Source of the DNA: Bacillota bacterium
Lineage (GTDB): Bacteria > Bacillota > Clostridia > Peptostreptococcales > Anaerovoracaceae
Length of the DNA stretch: 64,000 nucleotides
Reading direction: 5' to 3'
NCBI GenBank assembly: GCA_017436705.1
Contig: JAFSCP010000036.1
Coordinates: 1-64,000 of the forward strand
Shown: positions 24,455 to 33,656 of the stretch, piece after piece
Position numbering within the stretch: position 1 is the first letter of the stretch
How the letters are laid out: each line of letters opens with the position of its first letter
The notes under the pieces: model-generated
The model's database searches: none
What the model saw: only the letters and a program-made list of their open reading frames with translations
What the model was told of the DNA's origin: nothing
Position numbers and translations under genes: made by a program

Positions 24455-25963
24455 ATGGTTGAATTTATAATTTCTGCAGCGCCTATATGTGTGCTGCTTG
24501 TAACGCTTCTTATTATGAAAATGCCTGCCAGAAAAGCCAGCGCAATAGCCTTTGCTGTAGCAATGGCTGAGTTTCTGCTGATTTACAGACCTGAAACAAA
24601 GGGTGTGGCAATAGCAATTGAAAAAGGCCTGGCAATGTCTATATCTGTAGGACTGATTGCTGTTGGTGCTATGCTGCTTTATAACCTTGTTGATATGGCA
24701 GGTGGATTCAATACAATCAAACAGTTTCTCTCCACGCTTTTTGAGGACAGGTTTGCTCTGTTTCTTATGATCTGCTGGACCTTTACTGCATTTCTTCAGG
24801 GAATCGCAGGATACGGCCTTCCGGCAGTAATTGCAGCAACCATTCTTATCAAATCAGGCTATGATACCTCAAAGTCAGCAGCAGCGGCCTTGCTGGGACA
24901 TTCCTGGGCCATAAGTTTCGGTTCCATGGGTTCGTCAATATTCGGCATAGAAATTGTTACTGGCACTCCGCTCGGAGAAATCCTGGTGGCAATGTCAAAG
25001 TATGGTTCTGTCGGAATGCTGGCATGTGGTATGGGAATCTGCTTTATTTACGGTGGTTTCAGATATATTCTCAAAGGTCTGAAATTCCTCATTCCTGCAT
25101 GGATTACAATGTCCGTATCTCTTACAGTTATGGCAAAGTTTGAAATGGTGACCGTAATTGGTTTTGTTACAGGCATGGTGGGTCTTATTACGATGATGGT
25201 TACTTACCGCATTGTAAGCGGACATAAATACAGACATTTCAGCAAAGACGAGCTTCGCCAGCTCTTTGACGGGGTACTTCCGTATCTTCTTGTAATTGTG
25301 ATGTCAATCGGTTTCTTTATCATTAATCCTGGTCTGAAACTTTCAATAGATGTGCCGGGATACGAAATGGCAGCAGGCAAGGTAGTGGCAGCTGAAGAAG
25401 ATTTTGTTACCATGAATCTGATAAAATTCCCGTTTACAATCATTCTGATAACAGTATTTATAAGCTTGACATATTATCACATAAGGGGAATTCTTAAATT
25501 CAGCTGTCTTAAAACCATGGCCGGACGTACATATAAAAAAGTAAAGAACACGGTAATCACCCTGGTTCTTCTGCTTTGTACCACAAATATTATGATGGAC
25601 TGTGACATGGTTATCAACTTGTCATCATATATTGTTGCAGCAACAGGAAAACTTTATCCGTTTATGGCGGCTGTACTGGGGGCCACAGGAACTTTTATCA
25701 CAGGAAGCAACACCAATTCAAATATTCTGTTTGGTTCACTGCAGGAAAATGCTGCAATTGCAATGGGCGTTTCGCCTGCACTGATGTGCGCCTGCCAGTC
25801 AATAGCAGCATCTGTTACAGGTGCAATAGGGCCTTCCACAACGTCAATCGTTTCTGCATCCGTTGGTTTAAGCGGAAAAGAAGGGGATATTTACAAGTAT
25901 TCTCTCGGAACGTGTCTGGCTGCAGTGGCAGCACTCGGAATAATGAATATGATAAAAATTTAA
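24455..25963 (+). CDS. L-lactate permease family (LctP/LldP) transporter
   Basis: A 502-residue transporter with about 13 hydrophobic segments. The LctP-family signatures are FLQGIAGYGLPAVIAA in the N-terminal half and GTFITGSNTNSNILFGSLQ followed by ACQSIAASVTGAIGPSTTSIVSASVGLSGKEGDI near the end. Family members import lactate or glycolate with protons. Sequence differences in the first motif leave the real substrate open. The start is the ATG at 24455 after AAAGGAG; a TTG 21 bases earlier lies inside that site. A divergent LysR gene and operator suggest substrate-inducible control. A terminator follows. Confidence 0.85.
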   Translation: MVEFIISAAPICVLLVTLLIMKMPARKASAIAFAVAMAEFLLIYRPETKGVAIAIEKGLAMSISVGLIAVGAMLLYNLVDMAGGFNTIKQFLSTLFEDRFALFLMICWTFTAFLQGIAGYGLPAVIAATILIKSGYDTSKSAAAALLGHSWAISFGSMGSSIFGIEIVTGTPLGEILVAMSKYGSVGMLACGMGICFIYGGFRYILKGLKFLIPAWITMSVSLTVMAKFEMVTVIGFVTGMVGLITMMVTYRIVSGHKYRHFSKDELRQLFDGVLPYLLVIVMSIGFFIINPGLKLSIDVPGYEMAAGKVVAAEEDFVTMNLIKFPFTIILITVFISLTYYHIRGILKFSCLKTMAGRTYKKVKNTVITLVLLLCTTNIMMDCDMVINLSSYIVAATGKLYPFMAAVLGATGTFITGSNTNSNILFGSLQENAAIAMGVSPALMCACQSIAASVTGAIGPSTTSIVSASVGLSGKEGDIYKYSLGTCLAAVAALGIMNMIKI

Positions 25964-25974
25964 ATTGTAAACAA

Positions 25975-26023
25975 AAACTCCGGAAGACAGAAAGTGATTC
26001 TGTTTATCCGGAGTTTATTTTTT
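25975..26023. terminator. Terminator between the permease gene and the Cys-cluster gene
   Basis: Outer stem ACTCCGGA (25977-25984) / TCCGGAGT (26007-26014), inner arms ACAGAA/TTCTGT, then a T-rich run (26014-26023). A-rich sequence on the left allows partial function for the convergent gene. Confidence 0.85.
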
Positions 26024-26036
26024 TGTGCTTTAATTA

Positions 26037-26588
26037 TTAAAAATCCTCTTCAGCTTCGTCCCTTGCACGGGAGTCCATATCCACCAGGTCATAAATCAGC
26101 GGATCGCGAATAAGATGGGACCATACGGTATAAGTTGCTTTGACAAAGTCATCGTTCAGAGGAATCTGTTCCTCAATAAGAGGACAGGAGTATGGCAGTT
26201 CCTCGTCGTTATAAACCATCTGAAGAAAACCGTCTTCAGTAAGATAAGGAGCGAGAGGGTATGTACGGCACTGCAGCGGGCGCTTTTCACGGGGACACAC
26301 AGGAGGCGTCTTGCAGCGTACGAAATAGACAGGGCCGTTCCAGCTGTCAGGGAATTCAAATTCTGCGGCATCTTCAACTGTCCAATCCAACCAGTTGTCT
26401 TTTTTATTGTGTATTTTGTGCTCGCCGGGATAGAGGTAGATACCCATTTCCATGTCATCACCATTGGTGTCAGCACAGGTACAGCAGGCAGCGCCGCAGA
26501 GTTTACCACAGTCATAATCAATGGGTGAAACTCTGTCAAGAAGTCTGTATATTGCTTTCCATGTTCTTTTTTTGATAGTAGATTTCAT
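26037..26588 (-). CDS. YkgJ-like cysteine-cluster protein
   Basis: A 183-residue protein with a dense N-terminal Cys cluster (Cys27, 31, 35, 36, 38) and later CKTPPVCPREKRPLQCRTYPLAP. These match the CxxCxxCC/YkgJ-type domain, thought to bind zinc or an iron-sulfur cluster. Function is unknown. The only sensible start is the ATG at 26586-26588. It has no ribosome site and lies only eight bases after a good -10 box, so the mRNA may be leaderless or nearly so. The gene is a single unit, convergent with the permease. Confidence 0.75.
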   Translation of the reverse strand: MKSTIKKRTWKAIYRLLDRVSPIDYDCGKLCGAACCTCADTNGDDMEMGIYLYPGEHKIHNKKDNWLDWTVEDAAEFEFPDSWNGPVYFVRCKTPPVCPREKRPLQCRTYPLAPYLTEDGFLQMVYNDEELPYSCPLIEEQIPLNDDFVKATYTVWSHLIRDPLIYDLVDMDSRARDEAEEDF

Positions 26589-26596
26589 AATGTTAA

Positions 26597-26625
26597 ATTA
26601 TAAACGAAAATGTAAATAATTGCAA
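26597..26625 (-). promoter_or_regulatory. Promoter for the Cys-cluster gene, very close to its start
   Basis: Minus strand: TTGCAA (26625-26620), 17-base spacer, perfect TATAAT (26602-26597). Transcription would begin about at the ATG (26588). Confidence 0.6.
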
Positions 26626-26676
26626 GAACTTGAACAAAACCTTAACGCTTTTTTTCACAACAAAATCACATTTTAG

Positions 26677-26685
26677 TGGTAGAAT
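26677..26685 (+). promoter_or_regulatory. Extended -10 promoter for the activase gene
   Basis: TGgTAGAAT at 26677-26685 without a well-spaced -35. The leader to the start at 26744 is about 50 bases. Confidence 0.35.
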
Positions 26686-26743
26686 AACATGTCTTTATGT
26701 AGACAATTATGTAAACGTATTAGTAAATAAAAAGAGGTAACAG

Positions 26744-29700
26744 ATGAGACTTGGAATTGATGTAGGATCAACAACGGTTAAACTGGTCCTTATTGATGAA
26801 AAAGAAAACATTATTTATCAGCGTTATGAACGTCACATGTCCAGCGTTTTCAGCAAAGTAAGCGAACTTCTGGGCAATCTTTTCGAAGAAAAAGGGGATA
26901 TTGACGTTAAAACTGTAATCACCGGTTCCGGTGGGCTGGCACTTGCCGAAACCATAGGTGCAAAGTTCGAACAGGAAGTAGTTACCTGTTCACTTGCAGT
27001 CCAGAAAATCATTCCCCAGACTGATGTAGTTATTGAGCTTGGCGGGGAAGATGCCAAAATCACTTTCTTCGGAAGTACAGTAGAGCAGCGTATGAATGGT
27101 ACCTGTGCAGGCGGTACAGGTGCTTTTATCGACCAGATGGCAATTCTGCTTAACACTGATGGCAATGGTCTTAACGAAGCTGCTAAAAATTACAATATTA
27201 TTTATCCTATTGCAGCACGATGCGGAGTATTTGCCAAGACTGACATCCAGCCCCTTATCAATGAAGGTGCACCCATTGAAAATCTTGCGGCTTCAATCTT
27301 CCAGGCTGTTGTAAATCAGACCATCAGCGGTCTGGCCTGCGGACGAAGAATCAGGGGCAATGTTGCTTTCCTCGGCGGTCCGCTTACATACATGTCGGAG
27401 CTGAGAAAGAGGTTCACTGAGACTCTGGAACTTGAGCCTGAAGAAGTTATTTTCCCTGAAAATTCAAAGTATTTCGTTGCGCTCGGTGCTGCTTTCATGG
27501 CAGATAACTGCGAGCCAGTAAAACTCAGTGATCTTATGGGCAGAATCGGCTCTGTGGATTCGCTGGCAGCGTCATCAACCAAGAGGGTTGAACCGCTTTT
27601 CAGAGACCAGGCAGAGTATATGGAATTCAGAGAACGTCACTCACATGCTCAGATTAAAAGAAAGAATCTGGCAGACTGTAAAGGACCTCTGTTCCTGGGT
27701 ATTGACGCCGGCTCCACAACAACGAAGGCCGCCCTTATTGACCAGGACAAAAATCTTGTGTACTCTTTCTACAGAGGCAACGAAGGAAATCCGCTGGAAA
27801 CTACTAAACAGCTGCTCAATGAGCTTTACAGCCAGCTTCCGGCAGACTGCTATATCGGCAACACTACAGTAACCGGTTATGGTGAAGGACTTATCAAGGC
27901 CGGTTTCAGTGCAGACTACGGCATAATTGAAACAATGGCACATTACAAGGCTGCTGATGAGTTCCTCCCCGGCGTGGATTTCATCCTTGACATCGGCGGT
28001 CAGGACATGAAGTGCATGAGAATCAAAGACGGCGCAATTTACCATATTATGCTCAACGAAGCATGTTCTTCCGGCTGTGGTTCTTTCATTGAAACCTACG
28101 CCAAGTCGGTGGAAATGAAGGTTGAGGACTTTGCAAAAGTGGGCCTTATGTCACAGAATCCTGTGGACCTTGGTACACGATGCACAGTTTTCATGAACTC
28201 CATGGTCAAGCAGGCTCAGAAAGAAGGGGCCACCATCGGTGATATTGCAGCAGGCCTTTCATATTCTGTAATCAAGAATGCCTTATATAAAGTAATCAAG
28301 CTGAGAAACCCTGAAGAAGCAGGCGAAAAAATCGTCGTTCAGGGCGGTACCTTCTATAATGAGTCCGTTCTCCGTGCTATTGAAAAGGTCCTTGGCAAGG
28401 AGGTTGTAAGACCTGATATTGCTGGAATCATGGGTGCTTACGGCTGTGCGCTTAACTCCATGACAAACTGGGAAGAAGGGCATCATTCAAGCCTGATTCA
28501 CATGGAAGACCTGATTACTTTTGAGGCAGGAAATTCCAATGCACGTTGTGCAGGCTGCGAAAACAAGTGCATGCTGACAATTACCAGATTCAATGACGGA
28601 AGCCGCTATATCACAGGCAACCGCTGCGAAAAAGGTGAGGGCAGAAAAGATAAAAAAGCAGATTTACCAAATCTCTATGAATACAAACTGAAGAGACTGT
28701 TCTGCTACGAACCTCTCAGCGAAGAAGAAGCAAAACGTGGCAGCGTGGCCATTCCGCGGGTGCTTAATATGTTTGAAAACTACCCGTTCTGGCATACTTT
28801 CTTTACCAGACTTGGATTCCGCGTGGTGCTTTCACCGATGTCCACCAAGGAACTTTACGAACGTGGTATGGACACAATTTCTTCTGATACAGCCTGTTAT
28901 CCGGCCAAGTTGGTTCACGGACACATTAAGACTCTGGTGGACATGGGCGAAAAGTGGATTTTCTATCCATGTATCAACTATGAACAGAGTGAAGATCCGG
29001 ACGCTCCGAACCACTACAACTGCCCGATTGTTGCAACTTACCCTGAAGTAATTGCAAACAACATGAATGAAGTCTTTGAGGAGGCAGGAGTGGAATTCAC
29101 ACATCCTTTCGTGCCTTACGATAATGACAAGCGCCTTGCAGTGCGACTTCACGAAATTTTAGAAAGCCGCGGTGTTACTGCTGGTGAAATCAGAGAAGCT
29201 GTTGCGGCGGCACGTGCAGAGCAGAATGCTTTCAAGCAGGATGTGGAAGCCAAGGGCAGGGAAGCTCTGGATTACGCAAGAAAGCATAACAAAAAAGCCA
29301 TCGTTCTTTCAGGCCGGCCTTACCATCTGGACACTGAAATCAACCATGGCATTGATAAAATGATTACATCCTACGATATGGTGGTTCTGTCTGAAGACTC
29401 CATCTGCAACATGGAAAAACTGGCAAGACCGATCAGAGTTCTCGACCAGTGGACTTACCATTCCAGACTTTACAAGGCAGCCAACGTTGTAGGAAATCTT
29501 GAAGGGGTGGAACTGGTTCAGCTCAACTCTTTCGGCTGCGGTGTTGACGCAGTTACAACTGACGAAGTAGAAGAACTTCTTGAAAAGTCCAATAAACTTT
29601 ATACTGTACTTAAAATTGACGAAGGTACCAATCTGGGTGCAATCAGAATCAGAATCAGATCTCTCAAGGCGGCTATGGAAGAGCGCGACAAGAACAACGT

Positions 29701-30979
29701 GAAGCCTCTTCATGACAAAAAACCTTATCAGCGCAAGCTCTTCACCAAGGAAATGAAGAAAGATTATACAATCCTGATTCCGCAGATGTCACCGATTCAT
29801 TTCCAGTACCTTGAAGTCGGCTTTAAGGAAAGCGGCTACAATGCGGTTGTTATTCCTACAGATGACGAAGGCGCAGTTGATGAAGGTCTTAAGTATGTAA
29901 ATAACGACGCTTGTTATCCGACTCTGGTGACACTGGGCAAGATGATAAGCGTACTCAAGTCGGGCAAGTATGACCCGGACAAAACTGCTCTTATCATGTC
30001 ACAGACAGGAGGCGGATGCAGAGCCAGCAACTATATTGCGCTCCTCAGAAAAGCTCTCAAGGACCTGGGTATGGAGCAGATTCCTGTAATTTCCTTCAAT
30101 GCAGCAGGTCTGGAATCAAATCCTGGATTCAAGATTGATGCTGCCATGGGCAAGAGACTTATTATCGGCGCTGTATACGGAGACCTTTTCCAGAGAGTCC
30201 TTTACGCTACACGTCCGTATGAACTGGTGCCGGGTTCTGCTGAAGCAATTATGAAAAAGTGGGAACCTGCAATTTTCCAGAACTGCCGGGATGGTAAACT
30301 GAGCACATTCAGAAAACTGATTCCTCAGATTGTTGCAGATTACGACAACCTGCCGCTGCGCAATATAAAGAAACCGAAGGTTGGTGTAGTAGGAGAAATC
30401 CTTGTAAAATACCATCCTGATGCCAACAATTATATTGTTGATATCATCGAAAAAGAAGGCGGCGAAGCAGTAGTTCTTGACCTTATCGACTTCTTCCTTT
30501 ACGGCATGTACAGCAAGAAGTTCAACTATGAAAAGCTTTCTGGCTCATATAAGCAGTACAAACTCAATGCCATAGGCATCAGCCTTATCGAGTGGTTCAG
30601 GAAACCGCTGCGTAAGGCCCTCAGAGAAAGCAAACGCTTCGACGAGCCTTCATACATCGAACACACCGCCCATGAAGCATCTGAAATCGCTTCTATCGGC
30701 AACCAGTGCGGTGAAGGCTGGCTTCTTACAGGCGAAATGATTGAGCTTATCAAGAGCGGTGCAAGCAATATTGCCTGTCTGCAGCCATTTGCCTGCCTGC
30801 CGAACCATGTAACAGGCAAGGGAATGATGAAAGCCTTAAGAGAGCGCTATCCGAAGGCAAACATCGTGGCCATCGACTATGACCCGGGTGCAAGCAACGT
30901 TAACCAGCTGAACAGAATCAAACTGATGATGTCCACAGCACATAAACATCTGCAGACATCCTGCGAAGGAGAGTCGTAA
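26744..30979 (+). CDS. Giant acyl-CoA dehydratase activase-related protein (two ASKHA ATPase domains + DUF2229 + HgdB-like region)
   Basis: A 1411-residue protein. Two activase (HgdC/BcrAD-type) ATPase domains lie at about 1-260 and 320-580, each starting with a phosphate loop ([30 protein letters not shown]). Each has Cys that could hold a 4Fe-4S cluster ([13 protein letters not shown] with [19 protein letters not shown] with TRCTVF). A DUF2229-type region follows (about 640-870; [14 protein letters not shown]), then a part like dehydratase component B (from about 1000; [26 protein letters not shown]). Small activases inject low-potential electrons by ATP hydrolysis. What this large, widespread anaerobe-specific form activates is unknown. 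It stands alone with its own terminator. Confidence 0.9.
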   Translation: MRLGIDVGSTTVKLVLIDEKENIIYQRYERHMSSVFSKVSELLGNLFEEKGDIDVKTVITGSGGLALAETIGAKFEQEVVTCSLAVQKIIPQTDVVIELGGEDAKITFFGSTVEQRMNGTCAGGTGAFIDQMAILLNTDGNGLNEAAKNYNIIYPIAARCGVFAKTDIQPLINEGAPIENLAASIFQAVVNQTISGLACGRRIRGNVAFLGGPLTYMSELRKRFTETLELEPEEVIFPENSKYFVALGAAFMADNCEPVKLSDLMGRIGSVDSLAASSTKRVEPLFRDQAEYMEFRERHSHAQIKRKNLADCKGPLFLGIDAGSTTTKAALIDQDKNLVYSFYRGNEGNPLETTKQLLNELYSQLPADCYIGNTTVTGYGEGLIKAGFSADYGIIETMAHYKAADEFLPGVDFILDIGGQDMKCMRIKDGAIYHIMLNEACSSGCGSFIETYAKSVEMKVEDFAKVGLMSQNPVDLGTRCTVFMNSMVKQAQKEGATIGDIAAGLSYSVIKNALYKVIKLRNPEEAGEKIVVQGGTFYNESVLRAIEKVLGKEVVRPDIAGIMGAYGCALNSMTNWEEGHHSSLIHMEDLITFEAGNSNARCAGCENKCMLTITRFNDGSRYITGNRCEKGEGRKDKKADLPNLYEYKLKRLFCYEPLSEEEAKRGSVAIPRVLNMFENYPFWHTFFTRLGFRVVLSPMSTKELYERGMDTISSDTACYPAKLVHGHIKTLVDMGEKWIFYPCINYEQSEDPDAPNHYNCPIVATYPEVIANNMNEVFEEAGVEFTHPFVPYDNDKRLAVRLHEILESRGVTAGEIREAVAAARAEQNAFKQDVEAKGREALDYARKHNKKAIVLSGRPYHLDTEINHGIDKMITSYDMVVLSEDSICNMEKLARPIRVLDQWTYHSRLYKAANVVGNLEGVELVQLNSFGCGVDAVTTDEVEELLEKSNKLYTVLKIDEGTNLGAIRIRIRSLKAAMEERDKNNVKPLHDKKPYQRKLFTKEMKKDYTILIPQMSPIHFQYLEVGFKESGYNAVVIPTDDEGAVDEGLKYVNNDACYPTLVTLGKMISVLKSGKYDPDKTALIMSQTGGGCRASNYIALLRKALKDLGMEQIPVISFNAAGLESNPGFKIDAAMGKRLIIGAVYGDLFQRVLYATRPYELVPGSAEAIMKKWEPAIFQNCRDGKLSTFRKLIPQIVADYDNLPLRNIKKPKVGVVGEILVKYHPDANNYIVDIIEKEGGEAVVLDLIDFFLYGMYSKKFNYEKLSGSYKQYKLNAIGISLIEWFRKPLRKALRESKRFDEPSYIEHTAHEASEIASIGNQCGEGWLLTGEMIELIKSGASNIACLQPFACLPNHVTGKGMMKALRERYPKANIVAIDYDPGASNVNQLNRIKLMMSTAHKHLQTSCEGES

Positions 30980-31023
30980 TAATATGAAAAGTATTATGAT
31001 TGGCATAAATTTTGTATAAGTTA

Positions 31024-31068
31024 AAATCCCCTGACCGGCCGACCAGACCGGAAAGGGGATTGTTTTTT
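31024..31068. terminator. Terminator between the activase gene and glnA
   Basis: Outer stem AATCCCC / GGGGATT (31024-31030 with 31055-31061), inner CCGG pair, followed by a T-run (31062-31068). The minus strand has a shorter T stretch, so it may also end glnA transcription. Confidence 0.85.
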
Positions 31069-31070
31069 AA

Positions 31071-32495
31071 CTATAAATTAAAGTATCTGTCAAACTCAGC
31101 AGGGTGTGGAATCTTGGACATTTCCAGGAGTTCCTTTCTCTTGAGAGAGATGAAGTTCTTAATCAGTTCTTCAGGGAAAACGCCGCCTGCTGTCAGGTAG
31201 TCGTGGTCAGCTTCCAGAGCGTCCAGTGCATCGTCAAGACGTGTAGGGAGCTGAGTCAGCTTAGCCTTTTCTTCGTCGGAAAGGTGATAAAGGTTGAAAT
31301 CGTAAGGACCCCAGCCTGCTTCATGTGGATCGATCTGGTTCTTGATACCGTCGATACCTGCCATGAGAAGGGCAGCATAGCAGAAATAAGGGTTGCATGT
31401 TGCGTCAGGGTTTCTGATTTCGAAACGGCGGAGGTTAGGTGTCTTTGCGTATGCAGGAATTCTGATTACGGCACTTCTGTTGGAAGTTGCGTAGCCGACA
31501 GTTACAGGAGCTTCAAAGCCTGGAACCAGTCTCTTGAAGGAGTTGGTACTTGGGTTTGTGATGGCGCAGAGGGAAGCGATGTGCTTCAGCAGGCCGCCCA
31601 TGAACCAGTGAGCTTCTTTACTGAGATGTGAATATCCTTCGTCATCGGAGAAAACAGGCTGCCCGTCTTTGAGAAGGAGCATGTGAACGTGCATACCGTT
31701 GCCGGCTTCGCCGTAAACAGGCTTAGGCATGAATGTAGCAACTTTGCCGTATTTGAGGGCAGTGTTGTGGATTACGTATTTGATCATCATTGTGGCATCC
31801 GCCATCTTTGACATCTGGCCCAGCATAGGTTCGATTTCAAACTGGCCGGAAGCGCCTACTTCAGGATGGTGGTATTTGATTGCGATGCCCATCTTTTCAA
31901 GTTCAAGGCAGGCTTCACTTCTGCATTCGTATGTACTGTCAAAAGGCTTTGCAATGTGGTAGTTTTTCTGGTGAGGAACTACGCAGCCTTTGCCCTGTGT
32001 AGCGCTGTTCCAAGGTGACTGCTCAGCGTCGATTGTCATGCTGATATTGTTAGGAGCAAGGGACCAGCCGGCCTGATCAAACATGTGAAATTCGAATTCA
32101 GGAAGAATCAGCATTGTGTCCGCAATACCGTTGGATTTCATGTACTGCTCTGCAGCCTGGACGATGTTACGAGGATACTGCGCGAGAGGGCGGTTTTCAG
32201 GGTAATCAATAATCATTGCGTTTCCTGTGATGGAAAGAGTAGGAATTTCACAGTAAGGGTCGATTACTGCAGTATCAAGGTCAGGGATAAAGACCATGTC
32301 ACTTTTTTCTACTACTGCATAACCATAGTTGGAAGCATCGAATCCGATACCTTCTCTGATTGTATCAGGTGTAAACTGTGATGCAGGAATTGTTACATGG
32401 CGGAACTGGCCGTTGATATCAACGATTTTGAAGTCTACCATCTTTATGTTCTGTTCCTGGATCATCTGCATAATGTCCTGTGGTGTTCTTGTCAT
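31071..32495 (-). CDS. glnA: Type I glutamine synthetase
   Basis: A 474-residue enzyme that makes glutamine from glutamate, ammonia and ATP. Active-site segments are LPEFEFHMFD (metal-binding Glu), NGMHVHM, NPSTNSFKRLVPGFEAPV, SNRSAVIRIPAY and RRFEIRNPDATCNPY. The length exceeds the ~444 residues of Bacillus-type GSI-alpha. The region NLYHLS aligns with the adenylylation-site segment NLYDLP of GSI-beta enzymes, with Tyr403 in the modified position. The ribosome site is TAAGGAGG. It is a single-gene unit with its own promoter. No adenylyltransferase or GlnR gene is in the window. Confidence 0.95.
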   Translation of the reverse strand: MTRTPQDIMQMIQEQNIKMVDFKIVDINGQFRHVTIPASQFTPDTIREGIGFDASNYGYAVVEKSDMVFIPDLDTAVIDPYCEIPTLSITGNAMIIDYPENRPLAQYPRNIVQAAEQYMKSNGIADTMLILPEFEFHMFDQAGWSLAPNNISMTIDAEQSPWNSATQGKGCVVPHQKNYHIAKPFDSTYECRSEACLELEKMGIAIKYHHPEVGASGQFEIEPMLGQMSKMADATMMIKYVIHNTALKYGKVATFMPKPVYGEAGNGMHVHMLLLKDGQPVFSDDEGYSHLSKEAHWFMGGLLKHIASLCAITNPSTNSFKRLVPGFEAPVTVGYATSNRSAVIRIPAYAKTPNLRRFEIRNPDATCNPYFCYAALLMAGIDGIKNQIDPHEAGWGPYDFNLYHLSDEEKAKLTQLPTRLDDALDALEADHDYLTAGGVFPEELIKNFISLKRKELLEMSKIPHPAEFDRYFNL

Positions 32496-32534
32496 TGTTT
32501 ACCTCCTTAAGACTTAAAAAGTTATGTTAAGTAC

Positions 32535-32563
32535 AGAATACTAGAAAATCATATAGTTTGCAA
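32535..32563 (-). promoter_or_regulatory. Sigma-A promoter for glnA
   Basis: Minus strand: TTGCAA (32563-32558), 17-base spacer, TATTCT (32540-32535). Confidence 0.5.
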
Positions 32564-32584
32564 TTTATATTTTCGTAAAAAAAC

Positions 32585-32613
32585 TTGAAAATAGGCGTAT
32601 GCTATTGTATAAT
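32585..32613 (+). promoter_or_regulatory. Strong sigma-A promoter for yebC
   Basis: TTGAAA (32585-32590), 17-base spacer, perfect TATAAT (32608-32613). The leader is about 38 bases with GTTAGGAGG before the start at 32657. Confidence 0.75.
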
Positions 32614-32656
32614 ATGTTCGCAAAAATAAAAATAAACTAAGTTAGGAGGTGTCTCC

Positions 32657-33388
32657 ATGGGAAGACACGGTACAATCGCAGGTAGAAAAGCCGCACAGGA
32701 CTCTAAAAGAGCAGCAATGTTTACTAAGTATGCAAGAGCAATCACAGTAGCAGCTAAAGGCGGCGGAGACCCTGAGTACAATGCAACATTAAGACTGGCA
32801 ATTGAAAAAGCTAAAGCTATTTCAATGCCTAACGATAATATTACAAGAGCTATCAAAAAAGGTACTGGCGAACTTGCCGGTGAATCATACGAAGAACTTA
32901 CATTTGAAGGCTACGGCCTTGGTGGTGTAGCAGTAATCGTTGAAGCGCTTACTGACAATAACAACAGAACAGCATCTTCCGTAAGATCCACTTTTGACAA
33001 GTATGGCGGAAACCTTGGTACACCAGGATGCGTATCCTACATGTTCTCCAGAAAGGGTATCATCATCATTGACGCAGAAGATGCAGACATCGATGAAGAT
33101 GCACTTCTTGAAGCAGCTCTCGAAGCCGGAGCAGACGACATGGTTGTTCACGAAGACAGTTTTGAAATCGTGACAGAACCTGGCGTTCTTGCAGACGTAC
33201 ATGATGCACTGGTTGCAGCAGGTTACGAAATCGCTGAATCCGACGTTGAATACGTTCCATCAATGGAAGCAGCACCATCAGATCCTGCAGACATTGCAAA
33301 ATTAGCAAAGATGATTGAAATTCTGGAAGACAACGATGACGTTCAGAAAGTTCACACAAATTGCTCAATAGACCTTTACGAAGAATAA
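32657..33388 (+). CDS. yebC: YebC/PmpR family protein
   Basis: A 243-residue member of the YebC family: GRHGTIAGRKAAQDSKRAAMFTKYARAIT at the N-terminus, RAIKKGTGE in the first domain and EGYGLGGVAVIVEALTDNNNRT in the second. These proteins were first described as DNA-binding regulators; some have since been linked to translation of proline-rich stretches. Here the gene is monocistronic with a strong promoter and AGGAGG. The 6S-like RNA promoter overlaps its last codons. Codon bias suggests good expression. Confidence 0.94.
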   Translation: MGRHGTIAGRKAAQDSKRAAMFTKYARAITVAAKGGGDPEYNATLRLAIEKAKAISMPNDNITRAIKKGTGELAGESYEELTFEGYGLGGVAVIVEALTDNNNRTASSVRSTFDKYGGNLGTPGCVSYMFSRKGIIIIDAEDADIDEDALLEAALEAGADDMVVHEDSFEIVTEPGVLADVHDALVAAGYEIAESDVEYVPSMEAAPSDPADIAKLAKMIEILEDNDDVQKVHTNCSIDLYEE

Positions 33389-33403
33389 CTTTCGTAATAT
33401 AAT
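33375..33403 (+). promoter_or_regulatory. Promoter for the 6S-like RNA, inside the end of yebC
   Basis: TTTACG (33375-33380), 17-base spacer, perfect TATAAT (33398-33403). This places the RNA 5' end near 33411. Confidence 0.6.
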
Positions 33404-33410
33404 TAATAAT

Positions 33411-33600
33411 AATAAAGATCCTGGGTTACACGTTAAGGACTCATAATTGAACCTACACTTGAGCTTCGGGAGTCCGCAGTCTTTTGTCCGTTATGTCAGG
33501 CCCCCATGGTCAGGGGAAGACAGAGGGACATAGCAGGACACCCACCTATCGGAAGATAGGGCATCAATTATCTCCTCAACGGTATTCTGGGATTTTTTTA
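33411..33600 (+). ncRNA. ssrS: Probable 6S RNA
   Basis: A structured, non-coding stretch of about 190 nt. A long closing stem pairs 33418-33434 with 33578-33593, one bulge and one mismatch aside, and is followed by a T-run, so the RNA ends in its own terminator. Inside are GTCCGTTATGTC...GACATAGCAGGAC topped by CCCC/GGGG, a side hairpin CCTATC-GGAA-GATAGG on the 3' strand, and a 5'-side hairpin GGACTC/GAGTCC. Size, closing stem, long central arm and 3'-strand hairpin fit clostridial 6S RNAs, which bind sigma-A RNA polymerase. A covariance-model search would settle it. An RNA gene of some kind is near certain. Confidence 0.7.
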
Positions 33601-33656
33601 TTAAAAAACAAATACGTTAACGTAAATTGCACTTTGAAAGGAAAGGTAATATTACA

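Noticed and set aside
26744-28600. Actin/Hsp70-type chaperone or glycerol kinase
   Set aside because: The ASKHA fold is shared, but the cluster cysteines and the dehydratase-like C-terminal part identify the activase family.
33411-33600. tmRNA, T-box or metabolite riboswitch instead of 6S RNA
   Set aside because: Too short for tmRNA and no tag frame; no T-box AGGGTGG-type core; its closing stem with T-run makes a free-standing RNA rather than a leader for the OPT gene.
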